Positions 19,616 to 29,550 are shown, numbered from the stretch's first letter. The stretch: 64,000 bases of DNA from Salinisphaera sp. Q1T1-3 (GCF_003602005.1 NZ_QZWD01000010.1:62001-126000), one strand, 5' to 3'. Notes: generated by a model not told the origin, from the letters alone. Numbers and translations: made by a program.

Positions 19616-22600
19616 TCAACCGGCGAGATCGAGCGCGGCATCAATATCCACACTGACCAGACGCGACACGCCGGGCTCGGCCATGGTCACACCGTGCAAC
19701 TGCTCGGCGAGCTCCATGGTCAGCTTATTATGCGTGATGACGATGAACTGCACCTGTGTCGACATCTTGCGCACCAGCTCACAGAAACGCGAGACGTTGG
19801 CATCGTCAAGCGGCGCATCGATCTCATCGAGCATACAGAACGGCGCCGGGTTCAATTCGAACAGCGCGAACAACAGTGCGACCGCCGTCAGGGCCTTCTC
19901 GCCGCCCGAGAGCATCTGGATGGAAGCATTGCGCTTGCCGGGCGGGCGTGCCATGACGCGCACACCGGTGGTCAGCCAGTCCTGCTCGGTCAGTGACAGC
20001 GCGGCCTCGCCGCCACCGAACAGCTGCGGAAACATCTCCGAGAACCGGCGATTGATCTGTTCGTAGGTCGTGCGGAAGCGCTCGCGCGTTTCCTTGTCGA
20101 TGCGCGCGATCGCCGATTCAAGCGTCGTCAGCGCGTCGGTCAGATCGGCGTGCTGTTCGGCCAGGTAGCGCTCGCGCTCGGCTGCCTCATCGTATTCCTC
20201 GATGGCCGCGAGGTTGATTGCCCCGAGCCGGGCGATGCGCTGTTCAATGCGCTCGATCTCCCGCTGCCAGGCAGGCGGTGCAGCCTCGTCGGGCAGGCGT
20301 TCAATGATCGGGGCCGGCGCCTCGCCCAGCTCCGAGAGCTGCTCTACGACGCCCTGGCGACGCGTTGCGGCGGTCTCGACCGCGATACGCGCCTGACCGA
20401 GTGCCTCCTGCGTCTTCTCGACGTGCTGCTCGGCCTGCATGAGCGCTTTGCCGGCCTCGGCCAGCGTGGTATCCGTCGCCTCGTGTGCTTCGCGTGCGCT
20501 TCTCAGTTCGCGATCCGCGGTCGCACGGGCTTCGCGCGCCGCTTCGAGGTCAGCCGCGTCGTAGCCGGCGTCCTGGGCATTCTGCGGCGTCTCGGCATCG
20601 AAGCGGGCAATATCGTTCTTGACGCCATCGAAGGCGCTCTGGGTCTCGTCGAGCCGCAGTTTCAGGCTTTCGCGCCGGGTCGTCAGCTGCGACAGCGATT
20701 GATCGACATCGGCGAGCGCCCGCTCGGCCCCGGCCGCTGCCTGCCGTGCGTCATCGCGTTGCCGGCGGGCCTGGCCGAGGCGCGTGCGGGTCTGTTCGCG
20801 GGTTTCGGTATGGCGCGCGGCGTCGTCGGCCAGCGCGGCGGTACGCGATTCGGCCGCCTCGGCGGCTGCACGTGCCTCGGTCAGATGCTCGGCCAGCTCC
20901 GCAAGTTCGCTGTCCAACTCGGCGCGACGGGTTTGCGTCTGCTCTACACGCAGACGCTGTCCTTCCAGCTCGGCCTCGGCGGTTTCCAGCGCGCGCCGAT
21001 GCTCGGCAATACGCCCCTCGCGTTCACGGCGCGATTCGTCCAGCACGCTCAGGGTCCGGTTTCCCTCCGCCACACGGTCCCGCTCGGCGGCGACGGTCTC
21101 TTCCAGCACGGCCACGCGTGCTGCGAGATCGTCGATACGCGTTTCACGCTCGAAGACCGCCTGCGCGCTCGTCTCGCGAGGCGGCGTCGTGATATGTCCC
21201 GCCCCGAGAACCGCCCCGTCCAGCGTCACGATGCGCTGGTGCGCCGACAGCGCCGATCGGGCAGCCGCCGCCGTGGCCCAGTCCGGTGCCACGAACACCG
21301 CGGCGGCGGCCCGCCGAACGGCGGCCGGCCCCTCGATACCGCCGGCCAGACATGCCAGTCCAGCCGGTGCGGCATCGTTTGAGCCGGCCGCGGCACCGGC
21401 GGTCGTATCGGCCGTGTCATCGACCAGCGTGATCCGCTCGTCCGGCCAGGTCGGCGCCCCACTGTCCGCGCTCGCGACGGTGTCCACGGCAAAGCCGCGC
21501 AGCAGATCGGCGAGCGCCGCCTCGGCCGCGTGTCGCCATTCGGTCGCGATGCGAACACGCCGGGCCACCCCCACCGGTGCACCGTGGCCCTGCGCAGCGA
21601 GCCATTCGGTGATGCCGGCATCGTCCTCGCGCAGCACGGCCTGTTGCATGGCGCGTTCGGCAGCAAGCTCGGCCTGGCGTTCGCCGTGCTCGGTTCGGGC
21701 TTCGGCCAGACGCTGGTCGCCGGCGTCGATTTCGAGGCGCAATGCGTCGTGGCGCGTCTGTTCGTCGGCCAGCGACGCCCGCTCTGCCTCGAGTGCAGCC
21801 TTCTGACGGGTGACTTCATCGGCCAGTTCAGTCAGACGCTCGGTCGCGATCTCCGGCAGCCCGTCTCGTTCCTGTTGCCGGCGCTGCTGGCGGTCGGCGA
21901 GCTTGTCCCGTTCGGCGGCTGCATATGATGCCCGGGTCTTCTCTGCCTCGAGCTGCTGGACCGGGTTGGCCTGTTGATTGTTGAGCTCATCCCAGGCTCG
22001 CTCGGCGGCCTCGGCCTCCGATTCCGCCATCTCGCGCGTTTCCAGCGCACTCTGGCGGGCCGCCTCGGCCGCCGCCCGCTCGGTACGGCGCGTCTCCTGT
22101 GTTTCGGCCAGTTCGACATCCTGCTGGCGATCCGCGTCGCGCCGAGCGCCCAGCGTCTCGAGGCGGTCGACCAGCGACTGGCGTTCGCGCTGTCGCATCT
22201 CCGAGACCTCACGCGCATGACGCATCGCTTGTTCAATGCGTCCGACACCGGCCTGCGCGTCGTAGAAGGCTGCCTGAGCCGTCTGGACGGTCTCACCGGC
22301 CGCCCGCTGGGTCTGTGTGGCTTCGTCGCGTTTATCCTGGGCTGCACGACGGGACGAGATCGCTTCGCGCAGCCGCGCCTCGACCTCGCGCAACGCGTTT
22401 TCAGCCTCGGTGACCTCGGTGCTTCTTTCCTGCCATTTGAGTGCCAGGAGCTCGGCGCGGAGCCGACGCTCGTCGGCCTTGAGTGTCTTGTACTTCTCGG
22501 CGTTGTCGGCCTGACGCTTCAAGGTCCCGAGCCGCGTGGTGATTTCGCCGATCAGATCATCGAGGCGGTCGAGGTTATCGCGCGTGTGGCGGATTCGGTT

Positions 22601-23146
22601 CTCGGTCTCCCGTCGTCGTTCCTTGTATTTGGAGATGCCGGCCGCTTCTTCGAGAACCTGGCGCATATCCTCCGGTTTGGCTTCGATCAGCCGATTGACC
22701 GCGCCCTGTTCGATGACCGCGTAGTTCGACCGGCCGCCCAGACCGGTCCCGAGGAACAGATCCACCACGTCACGCCGGCGTGCGCGCGTACCGTTGATGA
22801 AATACTTCGACGCGCCGTCGCGTGTCAGCTCGCGACGAACGCCGATTTCGGCAAACGCCGCGTACTGCCCACCGAGCTTGCCTTCGCTATTGTCGAACTT
22901 CAGCTCGACGGATGCTCGACCGACCGGCTTGCGTGCGTGCGAGCCGTTGAATATGACGTCTTCGAGCGCTTCACCACGAAGCTGGCGCGCACTCGATTCG
23001 CCAGTGACCCAGCGCACGGCATCGATCACATTCGACTTGCCGCAGCCGTTGGGTCCGACCACGCTCGTCAGATTCGAGGCCAGCGACAACGTCGTCGGAT
23101 CGACGAAGGATTTGAAACCGGCGAGTTTGATGTGCGTCAGACGCAT
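19616..23146 (-). CDS. smc: chromosome segregation ATPase SMC
   Basis: Head-hinge-coil ATPase of the bacterial condensin, 1176 aa. The N-terminal Walker A is GPNGCGKSN (residues 31-39). Long coiled coils, rich in Glu, Arg and Ala, flank a hinge around residues 510-660. The C-terminal ABC signature is MLSGGEKALTAVA and Walker B is CMLDEIDAPLDD. The start ATG at 23146 gives the family N-terminus MRLTHIKLAGFKSF; the frame is open upstream but unrelated. First gene of smc-zipA-ligA; its partners scpA/scpB are about 7 kb away. Confidence 0.96.
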   Translation of the reverse strand: MRLTHIKLAGFKSFVDPTTLSLASNLTSVVGPNGCGKSNVIDAVRWVTGESSARQLRGEALEDVIFNGSHARKPVGRASVELKFDNSEGKLGGQYAAFAEIGVRRELTRDGASKYFINGTRARRRDVVDLFLGTGLGGRSNYAVIEQGAVNRLIEAKPEDMRQVLEEAAGISKYKERRRETENRIRHTRDNLDRLDDLIGEITTRLGTLKRQADNAEKYKTLKADERRLRAELLALKWQERSTEVTEAENALREVEARLREAISSRRAAQDKRDEATQTQRAAGETVQTAQAAFYDAQAGVGRIEQAMRHAREVSEMRQRERQSLVDRLETLGARRDADRQQDVELAETQETRRTERAAAEAARQSALETREMAESEAEAAERAWDELNNQQANPVQQLEAEKTRASYAAAERDKLADRQQRRQQERDGLPEIATERLTELADEVTRQKAALEAERASLADEQTRHDALRLEIDAGDQRLAEARTEHGERQAELAAERAMQQAVLREDDAGITEWLAAQGHGAPVGVARRVRIATEWRHAAEAALADLLRGFAVDTVASADSGAPTWPDERITLVDDTADTTAGAAAGSNDAAPAGLACLAGGIEGPAAVRRAAAAVFVAPDWATAAAARSALSAHQRIVTLDGAVLGAGHITTPPRETSAQAVFERETRIDDLAARVAVLEETVAAERDRVAEGNRTLSVLDESRREREGRIAEHRRALETAEAELEGQRLRVEQTQTRRAELDSELAELAEHLTEARAAAEAAESRTAALADDAARHTETREQTRTRLGQARRQRDDARQAAAGAERALADVDQSLSQLTTRRESLKLRLDETQSAFDGVKNDIARFDAETPQNAQDAGYDAADLEAAREARATADRELRSAREAHEATDTTLAEAGKALMQAEQHVEKTQEALGQARIAVETAATRRQGVVEQLSELGEAPAPIIERLPDEAAPPAWQREIERIEQRIARLGAINLAAIEEYDEAAERERYLAEQHADLTDALTTLESAIARIDKETRERFRTTYEQINRRFSEMFPQLFGGGEAALSLTEQDWLTTGVRVMARPPGKRNASIQMLSGGEKALTAVALLFALFELNPAPFCMLDEIDAPLDDANVSRFCELVRKMSTQVQFIVITHNKLTMELAEQLHGVTMAEPGVSRLVSVDIDAALDLAG

Positions 23147-23484
23147 GACGTCTCGCGTGATGAACAACAAAACCAGGCCCGGTGCACCGCGCCCGTCGAC
23201 GATCTGATCAACCGGCCCGTGCACGACCGGCGCGCTGAGGATTCAGGCGCGATATGACGCGCTCACCGACGCTCAGGGCGCCGCCGGGAACGCATCGATC
23301 GAGAATGCACCAGCGCCGATGGCAACGCCACGCGCCGCCGGCGCTGCGATATTCTGCACGCACGGCTCGTGGGAACACGTTTACCGCGAGGCGATCCCGA
23401 ACCACGCGCACGATGCCGCAAAGCCTGGTCCCATGCCACCCCGCCGACGATGCCGTCTTGCGGCATGAGAACACAGCGACCCTG
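23147..23484. other. intergenic region upstream of smc
   Basis: Together with repeat copy C (23485-23750) this fills the gap between smc and the plus-strand queF. The first 338 bp must contain the smc promoter, but I see no convincing consensus boxes. The short ORFs on both strands are shadows or cross the repeat. Confidence 0.45.
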
Positions 23485-23750
23485 CGACCTGTTGAGATAT
23501 CGTACGAGTCCGCGCCAAGCGCTGTTTTGCGGCAAGACGAGGCGTAGTGCGCGCCGTGCCGTTATTCTGCACCAGCAGGCGACAACGCTGTATTGCCGCA
23601 AAACAGCGCTTGTCCCCAAGGGTTGGGCCACAAATCCCGCCCTGCGGCGTTGCGAGCCTGAATCGTGGCACGCCACGATCGGTGACTCGCGTCTTGCCGG
23701 ACACGAGTTGTGGCGCCAACGGGGCGCTCCCGCGAAACGTCGACCGGCCA
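23485..23750 (+). repeat. dispersed TIR element, copy C (266 bp, degenerate)
   Basis: Left end CGACCTGTTGAGATATCG and right end CGAAACGTCGACCGGCCA are altered versions of the family ends; TA follows at 23751-23752. Internal blocks match the other copies (GGCAAGACGAGGCG, CCCTGCGGCGTTGCGAG). The palindrome is at 23661-23680 (AATCGTGGC-AC-GCCACGATC). It is in the same orientation as all other copies and lies upstream of queF. Confidence 0.75.
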
Positions 23751-23861
23751 TAGTGTACCCTACGCGAGCTGGCGCCAGAGCTCGCGGCCGTGACAGCCAT
23801 ATCGCCCGTGCTGTCGACCGATCCGGCGTCCCTCATCCCCATCCTCTGCCGACGTTCGCTC

Positions 23862-24251
23862 ATGTCTACCCAGCCAAGCCGTCAACTCGAGACATTCGAC
23901 AACCCGACGCCCGAGCGGGATTACACCATCCGCATGCGGATTCCGGAATTCACCTGTCTTTGTCCCAAGACCGGACAACCGGATTTCGCCACGCTGCACC
24001 TGGAATACGTGCCGGAAACCACGTGCGTGGAATTGAAGTCGCTCAAGCTCTATATCTGGTCATTTCGCGATGAAGGCGCTTTCCACGAGGCCGTGACCAA
24101 TCAGATGCTCTCAGACCTGGTTGCCGCCACCGCGCCGCGCTTCATGCGCCTGCGCGCCGAGTTCTGGGTTCGTGGCGGTATCGACACCACCGTGATCGCT
24201 GAACATCGTGCATCGGGCTGGCAGGCGCCGAGTCGCGTCGAACTGCCCTGA
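23862..24251 (+). CDS. queF: NADPH-dependent 7-cyano-7-deazaguanine reductase QueF
   Basis: Reduces preQ0 to preQ1 in queuosine synthesis; short type I enzyme of 129 aa. The catalytic cysteine is in [15 protein letters not shown], and the QueF signature appears as [22 protein letters not shown]. The start ATG at 23862 ([15 protein letters not shown]) is chosen because the upstream 24 codons are unlike the family. A later pathway enzyme, QueH, is encoded near 49.5 kb. Confidence 0.93.
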   Translation: MSTQPSRQLETFDNPTPERDYTIRMRIPEFTCLCPKTGQPDFATLHLEYVPETTCVELKSLKLYIWSFRDEGAFHEAVTNQMLSDLVAATAPRFMRLRAEFWVRGGIDTTVIAEHRASGWQAPSRVELP

Positions 24252-24386
24252 CACTGAGCCGCTCTGCAGAGCCGGCGGCGAACGTCACGTTCACCACCGG
24301 CTTCCGGCGTGCTTCGTCTGGCGCATCGCCATACCCCGGCAGATGCCGTTCCCGTCCGCCCCAACCGGGCGGCCCGGCAGTCAACG

Positions 24387-25100
24387 TCAATGCATCGGTG
24401 AAATACTGTCGCCGATCACCCGCACCCGTGTTCCGGTGCTGATGCCGCTCGCCGTATCCAGTGTGAGCTGCCGGCTGTTGCCGGTGTCCATGGCTACATC
24501 GACGCGATAGACCGTCGTCTTGCGTACTTTCTTCTCGGCATAATTACCGGCGTAGGCACCGCCGAGTGCGCCGGCGATCTCGGCGATGGTCTTGCCGGCG
24601 CCATGGCCGATCTGGCTGCCGACCGCCCCGCCGGCGACGCCGCCAGCCACGGCGCCGACCCCGGAGCCGTGCTGGGCGTTCTGGCGGACAGGCGTGATCG
24701 ATGAGATCGTGCCGCAGTTCTGGCACACCGCCTGCGTCTCGGATTCGGACGACTCCGAGGCACGGGCTGTCTCCTTCTTGTGCGACTCGGATTTCGTCGA
24801 CTCATGCTTGGCTGCCGCCTGCTTCTGCTCGGCGCGCGACTTTTCCTTTTCCGCCGCGGCGACCTTGTCCTCGGCAGCGTCCTGCGCGTTGTCGTCGGCC
24901 TTTTCCTGCGCCTGCTCGGCCTGTGTCTTGGCAGTCTCCAGGTTCTGCTGGGCCTGGGCCAGATTCTCGTTGGCCTGCTGGAGCTGCTGCTGGGCGTTTG
25001 TCTGTTGCCCATCGTCATTGTCGTTGGAGCAACCGACCAACGCGGCCCCCATCAGGACGAGCAGCGCAAACAGCGCGGGCATACGCGTGGCATGTTTCAT
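24387..25100 (-). CDS. glycine-zipper outer-membrane-type lipoprotein with coiled-coil region
   Basis: 237 aa lipoprotein with signal peptide and lipobox ALVGC (Cys near residue 24). Residues 25-115 are Gln/Ala/Glu/Lys-rich and probably coiled coil. A C-x2-C pair (AVCQNCGTISSI) introduces the C-terminal half, which carries a glycine-zipper (VGAVAGGVAGGAVGSQIGHGAGK) and the following DVAMDTGNSRQLTLDTASG, resembling SlyB/Rickettsia 17 kDa proteins. The charged coil in front of the zipper is unusual for the family. ATG 25100 is preferred over 25133. It is convergent with queF. Confidence 0.75.
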   Translation of the reverse strand: MKHATRMPALFALLVLMGAALVGCSNDNDDGQQTNAQQQLQQANENLAQAQQNLETAKTQAEQAQEKADDNAQDAAEDKVAAAEKEKSRAEQKQAAAKHESTKSESHKKETARASESSESETQAVCQNCGTISSITPVRQNAQHGSGVGAVAGGVAGGAVGSQIGHGAGKTIAEIAGALGGAYAGNYAEKKVRKTTVYRVDVAMDTGNSRQLTLDTASGISTGTRVRVIGDSISPMH

Positions 25101-25203
25101 GGCATTCGATCCAGAGCGGGAAAACATCAACACGGGGTCAGGGTCGGTAAACCCGAGCCCGATACAATGGCAGCAAGATTAAGATCGTCTGGCCGAACAA
25201 CAC

Positions 25204-25980
25204 ATGAATCCGATCAGCGAGTTCGTCGTCGGGCCCGGTTATCTCGCCCGAGGCTTCAACCTCCTCACCGAGCGCAGCCTGCGTCGTTATGTGATCGTGC
25301 CGATCGCAGTCAACGTGATTCTGATCGCCGCGCTCATCAGTCTGCTGGGCTGGCAGGTCAATGACTGGCTGAATACATGGCTCGCCGGGCTGCCCGGCTG
25401 GCTGGCATGGCTTGAAAACGTGCTCTGGTGGATTGTAATGGTGCTGTTCGCGCTTGCCTTCTGCTACTTCTTCACGGTGATCGCCAACCTGATCGCGAGT
25501 CCGTTCAACGGCATGTTGTCCGCCCGGGTCGAACGTCTGGCCACGGGGCGGGCGCCGGAAAGCGGGATGAATCTGGCCGGCGAGATGTGGGACGGTCTCG
25601 CCGGTGAGCTGCGGCGTCTTCGCTATTACGCCTCGCGCGCGCTGGTGCTGGCGCTCATCAGTCTCCTGCTGTTGTTCATACCGCTGGCCAACCTGGCGAT
25701 CGCGCCGCTCTGGTTCGTGTTCGGCGCGTTCATGCTCGCATTCGAATATCTCGACCAGCCCATGGCGAACCGGGGTATGGTCTTCGACGACAAGATGCAG
25801 CATCTCTACGCCCGCGGTTGGCGGCATCTCGGTTTCGGCAGCGCCGTCACACTGGCGACAGCGATTCCGCTGGCCAATCTGATCGTGATGCCGGCAGCCG
25901 TGATCGGCGCTACATTGTTGTACATCGAAACCGAGGGCCCGGCGTCCACCACGACACCGACGGTCCACAATGCCCCGTAA
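25204..25980 (+). CDS. cysZ: sulfate transporter CysZ (EI24 family)
   Basis: Inner-membrane protein of 258 aa, probably importing sulfate for cysteine synthesis. It has hydrophobic segments near residues 30-50, 70-100, 150-180 and 215-240, and CysZ-type features such as ASPFNGMLSARVERLATG, EFGFAMLAFEYLDQPM-like FEYLDQPM and GFGSAVTLATAIPLANL. No other cys genes lie nearby. The start ATG is at 25204. It is divergent from the lipoprotein gene and followed by dksA. Confidence 0.85.
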   Translation: MNPISEFVVGPGYLARGFNLLTERSLRRYVIVPIAVNVILIAALISLLGWQVNDWLNTWLAGLPGWLAWLENVLWWIVMVLFALAFCYFFTVIANLIASPFNGMLSARVERLATGRAPESGMNLAGEMWDGLAGELRRLRYYASRALVLALISLLLLFIPLANLAIAPLWFVFGAFMLAFEYLDQPMANRGMVFDDKMQHLYARGWRHLGFGSAVTLATAIPLANLIVMPAAVIGATLLYIETEGPASTTTPTVHNAP

Positions 25981-26039
25981 TTGCGCCAATCCCTGTTTTT
26001 TGCTACAGCTACGCGCTGTTTATCGACGGCGAGAGCACC

Positions 26040-26483
26040 ATGTCGACTACTGACAGCCCCAAAAAACTTGATGCCCCTCAGGAGTTTACTCCTTACACGC
26101 CCGCCGAGGGCGAGGAGTACATGAATGAGGAGCAGCGCGAGCATTTTCGCGGATTGCTCGTGCAGTGGAAGCGCGAGCTGATGGAGGAAGTGGACCGCAC
26201 CATGCATCACATGAAGGATGAGGCGGCGAACTTCCCGGATCCGACCGATCGCGCCAGTCAGGAATCCGAGTTCTCGCTCGAGCTGCGTACGCGGGATCGC
26301 GAACGCAAACTGATTCGCAAGATCGATCAGGCCATTGGCCGCGTCGATCGGGACGACTACGGCTTCTGCGACACCTGTGGCATGGAGATCGGCATTCGCC
26401 GTCTGGAAGCCCGACCCACCGCGACGCTGTGCGTGGACTGTAAGAGCCTGGACGAGATCCGGGAACGCCAGCTCGGTCGCTGA
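26040..26483 (+). CDS. dksA: RNA polymerase-binding transcription factor DksA
   Basis: ppGpp cofactor that binds the RNA polymerase secondary channel during the stringent response, 147 aa. The coiled-coil tip contains the acidic DPTDRASQESEF, and the zinc finger is CDTCG...CVDC near the C-terminus. The start MSTTDSPKKLDAP at 26040 matches the usual N-terminal length; the upstream open frame does not. The gene is followed by the sRNA candidate and is convergent with pnp. Confidence 0.96.
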   Translation: MSTTDSPKKLDAPQEFTPYTPAEGEEYMNEEQREHFRGLLVQWKRELMEEVDRTMHHMKDEAANFPDPTDRASQESEFSLELRTRDRERKLIRKIDQAIGRVDRDDYGFCDTCGMEIGIRRLEARPTATLCVDCKSLDEIRERQLGR

Positions 26484-26617
26484 TCATCGCCTCCGGCTGG
26501 CGCTCCCGACAGCGCACCGACGCGCGCCCGGCCCATAATGCCGACCGGCGCGCCGCTGGCGGTGGCGGTATTCGTTGACGATCGCGTGGTACCGATACCA
26601 AATTTCCGCCGAATAGA

Positions 26618-26645
26618 TTGACTCATACGAAAGTCGTACTATACT
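26618..26645 (+). promoter_or_regulatory. sigma70-type promoter for the candidate small RNA
   Basis: TTGACT at 26618-26623 and TATACT at 26640-26645 are separated by 16 bp, a near-consensus sigma70 promoter in a GC-rich region. The spacer contains the inverted repeat TACGA-AAG-TCGTA (26626-26638), a plausible operator. Transcription should start near 26652. Confidence 0.7.
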
Positions 26646-26651
26646 GCGTAC

Positions 26652-26743
26652 CAAGGTCGTTGCTGACGGCCTGCTTATCTCCTCCGAAAGGCCTAACGGC
26701 CTTTCTCGCACTTGGCCCCCTTGCAACAAGGGGGCTTTTTTTT
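26652..26743 (+). ncRNA. candidate trans-acting small RNA between dksA and pnp
   Basis: About 92 nt, defined by the promoter above and the intrinsic terminator at its end. It holds no coding potential of note. An unpaired stretch CTTATCTCCTCC (26674-26685) is complementary to a Shine-Dalgarno sequence. A hairpin AAAGGCC-TAAC-GGCCTTT (26687-26704) follows, and then the terminator stem. This is the layout of Hfq-type sRNAs that block translation, but I cannot assign it to a known family. Confidence 0.6.
26715..26743 (+). terminator. Rho-independent terminator of the candidate small RNA
   Basis: GCCCCCTTG-CAA-CAAGGGGGC (26715-26735), a perfect 9 bp stem with a 3 nt loop, followed by eight T (26736-26743). 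It is strong and oriented for plus-strand transcription. Confidence 0.9.
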
Positions 26744-26933
26744 GCGCGGCGCTTCGTGCCTCGCGATAAGCCCCCGCTTTCGATCCTGCGCCTGGCCTCG
26801 CTTGGGCCATCTCGAAACGAACCCTGCACGTGCACGATCGGCGATCCATCGATCGGTCGGTCACAGAGCAAAAAAAAAGCGCCCCGCGGGGCGCTTTTTC
26901 CTTCAGCGGCTTGCTGTCGCGATGCAGCCCGCC
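26744..26933. other. convergent tail region before pnp
   Basis: 190 bp between the small RNA terminator and the 3' end of pnp. It contains only the pnp terminator at 26870-26894 and no coding signal that I can support. Confidence 0.5.
26870..26894 (-). terminator. Rho-independent terminator of pnp
   Basis: GCGCCCC-GC-GGGGCGC (26879-26894) with an A-run (26870-26878) that reads as a U-run on the minus strand, and T on the other side as well, so it may work in both directions. It lies 40 bp after the pnp stop. Confidence 0.85.
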
Positions 26934-29066
26934 TTACTCGGCGTTGTCGTCGCTCGAGGCTTCTTCGTTTTCTGCCAGTTCTTTCATCGACAGACGCACA
27001 CGGCCCTGTCGATCGACTTCTAGCACCTTGACCTTGACCATCTGGCCTTCGGAGAGTTCGTCGCTGACGCTTTCGACCCGATGCTGGGCAATCTGCGAAA
27101 TATGGACAAGGCCATCGCGGCCCGGCGCCAGATTCACGAATGCACCGAAATCGACGATACGCACGACCTTGCCTTCGTAGATCTGGCCGGCCTCGATGTC
27201 CCGGGTGATGTCCTCGATTCGCTTGATCGCGAGATCCGCCGCCGTCTTGTCAACCGCAGAGACGTGAATCGTGCCGTCGTCTTCAATATCGATCGACGCG
27301 CCGGTCTCCTCGGTGATCGAGCGAATCGTCGCCCCACCCTTGCCGATCACGTCGCGGATCTTCTCGGAATCGATCTTGATGGTGAAGATGCGCGGGGCCC
27401 ACTGCGAGACTTCCGAGCGCGGCGCGTCGATCGCCTCGTTCATGATGCCCAGGATATGCATGCGGCCGTCCTTGGCCTGCGACAGCGCCGCCTCCATGAT
27501 CTCACGGGTGATGCCGGCGATCTTGATATCCATCTGCAGCGCCGTCACACCGTTGACCGAGCCGGCGACCTTGAAATCCATGTCGCCGAGATGGTCTTCG
27601 TCACCGAGGATATCGGTAAGCACCGCGAACTTGTCGCCATCCTTGATCAGGCCCATGGCAACACCGGCCACCGGTGCCTTGATCGGCACGCCCGCGTCCA
27701 TGAGCGCCAGGCTGGTTCCGCAGACCGAGGCCATCGACGAGGAACCGTTGGACTCGGTGACCTCGGAGACCACGCGCATCACGTAGGGGAATTCTTTCTC
27801 GAGATCCGGCAGAACACCCTGGATCCCGCGCTTGGCCAGTTTGCCGTGGCCGATCTCACGACGCTTCGGGCTGCCCATGAAGCCGGTCTCGCCCACGCAA
27901 TACGGCGGGAAGTTGTAGTGCAGCATGAAGGGCTCTTCATACTTGCCTTCGACGGCATCGATGAGCTGGGCATCGCGACCGGTGCCCAGGGTGGTCACCG
28001 CCAGCGCCTGGGTCTCGCCGCGCGTGAACAGCGCCGAGCCGTGCGTGCGAGGCAGCACACCGGTACGGATGGTCAGATCGCGCACGGTACGGGTATCCCG
28101 GCCATCGATACGTGGCTCTCCGGCCAGGATCCGCGAGCGCACCGTCTTCTTCTCGAGAGCGCTCAAGGCGTCCTTGATATCGCCTTCGGCGTGGCCATCC
28201 TCGTCATCGGAGGCCAGCTCGGCCACGACACGATCCTTGATTTCGCCGAGGCGCGTCTGACGTGCCTGCTTGTCGGCGATCTGATAGGCCGCGGTCACAT
28301 CGTCCGTGGCGACACGGGCCACGGCATCGGCCAGCGACTCATCCTCGACCGGCGCCTGCCAGTCCCAGGCCGGCTTGCCGGCATCCTGAGCCAGGGCTTC
28401 GATGGCCTGGATCGCGCCCTGCAGCTGTTCGTGGCCGAACAGGACAGCCCCGAGCATCACATCTTCGGGCAGCTGCTTGGCTTCCGATTCGACCATGAGC
28501 ACGGCATCGGCCGTGCCGGCAACGACGAGATTCAGCTCGCTCGTGCCGAGCTGCGTCGCGCCCGGGTTCAGGACGTATTCCCCGTCGACATAGCCGACGC
28601 GGGCGCCCCCGATCGGGCCGGCGAACGGCATGCCCGACAGCGCCAGTGCCGCGGATGCGCCGATCATCGCCGGGATGTCGGCATCAATCTCCGGATCGAC
28701 CGACATCACGGTCGCGATGATCTGGACTTCGTTGTAGAAACCTTTCGGGAACAGCGGCCGGATCGGGCGATCGATCAGGCGACACGTCAGCGTTTCCTTT
28801 TCCCCGGGACGCCCTTCACGCTTGAAGAAGCCGCCTGGAATCTTGCCGCCGGCGTAGGTGCGCTCCTGGTAGTTGACGGTCAGCGGGAAGAAATTCGCGT
28901 CCGGCTTGGCTTCCTTCTTGCCGACGGCCGTGACGAGAACCACCGTGTCGCCCATGCTGACCATCACGGCCCCGTCGGCCTGGCGGGCCATCTCACCGGT
29001 TTCCAGCGTCACGTCATGTGCGCCGAACGAGAATGTCTGTCGGCTCTTGATTTCTGCCTTGCTCAC
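26934..29066 (-). CDS. pnp: polyribonucleotide nucleotidyltransferase (PNPase)
   Basis: Phosphorolytic 3'-5' exoribonuclease and degradosome component, 710 aa. Two RNase PH-like domains (residues about 10-230 and 310-540) are joined by a helical linker. The second holds the active site in [24 protein letters not shown] (around 555-615) and S1 (around 625-695) domains end the protein. It lies downstream of rpsO with a terminator-like stem between them, as in E. coli, where readthrough and RNase III processing control pnp. Confidence 0.97.
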   Translation of the reverse strand: MSKAEIKSRQTFSFGAHDVTLETGEMARQADGAVMVSMGDTVVLVTAVGKKEAKPDANFFPLTVNYQERTYAGGKIPGGFFKREGRPGEKETLTCRLIDRPIRPLFPKGFYNEVQIIATVMSVDPEIDADIPAMIGASAALALSGMPFAGPIGGARVGYVDGEYVLNPGATQLGTSELNLVVAGTADAVLMVESEAKQLPEDVMLGAVLFGHEQLQGAIQAIEALAQDAGKPAWDWQAPVEDESLADAVARVATDDVTAAYQIADKQARQTRLGEIKDRVVAELASDDEDGHAEGDIKDALSALEKKTVRSRILAGEPRIDGRDTRTVRDLTIRTGVLPRTHGSALFTRGETQALAVTTLGTGRDAQLIDAVEGKYEEPFMLHYNFPPYCVGETGFMGSPKRREIGHGKLAKRGIQGVLPDLEKEFPYVMRVVSEVTESNGSSSMASVCGTSLALMDAGVPIKAPVAGVAMGLIKDGDKFAVLTDILGDEDHLGDMDFKVAGSVNGVTALQMDIKIAGITREIMEAALSQAKDGRMHILGIMNEAIDAPRSEVSQWAPRIFTIKIDSEKIRDVIGKGGATIRSITEETGASIDIEDDGTIHVSAVDKTAADLAIKRIEDITRDIEAGQIYEGKVVRIVDFGAFVNLAPGRDGLVHISQIAQHRVESVSDELSEGQMVKVKVLEVDRQGRVRLSMKELAENEEASSDDNAE

Positions 29067-29095
29067 TTTTTTCTCTCTGACTGTTTTGCGGAAAC

Positions 29096-29131
29096 AAAAA
29101 AGCGCCCGTCCCGGCGATACCGAGGGGCGCT
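29096..29131 (-). terminator. intrinsic terminator between rpsO and pnp
   Basis: On the minus strand GCGCCC... pairs with GGGCGC (29102-29107 with 29125-29130) and is followed by six U, lying just after rpsO (stop 29163) and before pnp. It is a likely partial terminator in the rpsO-pnp transcript. Confidence 0.7.
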
Positions 29132-29162
29132 TGTCACGATCACTTGCGGATCGGCGCGCGTA

Positions 29163-29432
29163 TCAGCGACGCAGGCCGAGTTCCTGAATGAGCGTCTTGT
29201 AGCGATTCGGGTCGTGCTTTTTCACGTAGTCAAGCAGCTTGCGACGGCGGTTGACCATCTTGAGCAGACCACGACGCGAATGATGGTCACCCTTGTGATG
29301 ATCGAAATGCGAGCCGAGCTGGACGATGCGCGTGGTCAGCAGTGCGATCTGGACGTCCGGCGAGCCGGTGTCACCCGAGCCGCGACCGAATTTCTCGACG
29401 ATGTCTGCTTTTTCCTGATTGGACAGGGCCAT
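29163..29432 (-). CDS. rpsO: 30S ribosomal protein S15
   Basis: Small-subunit protein S15, 89 aa, the universal length. It binds the central domain of 16S rRNA. It begins [16 protein letters not shown] and contains the [20 protein letters not shown]-type tail as [20 protein letters not shown]. The leader carries its own promoter (29551-29579) and a strong CAAGGAG ribosome-binding site. Confidence 0.98.
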   Translation of the reverse strand: MALSNQEKADIVEKFGRGSGDTGSPDVQIALLTTRIVQLGSHFDHHKGDHHSRRGLLKMVNRRRKLLDYVKKHDPNRYKTLIQELGLRR

Positions 29433-29550
29433 GATTCACTCCTTGGGGACATGGGCCGTCAGCAGCGATCCGACATGGCGATGTCGTCTTCCACCGTCAC
29501 GATGGAGACGAACTCTCGAATGCCGCCTGTACGACCTGAATTAGCGCGCT

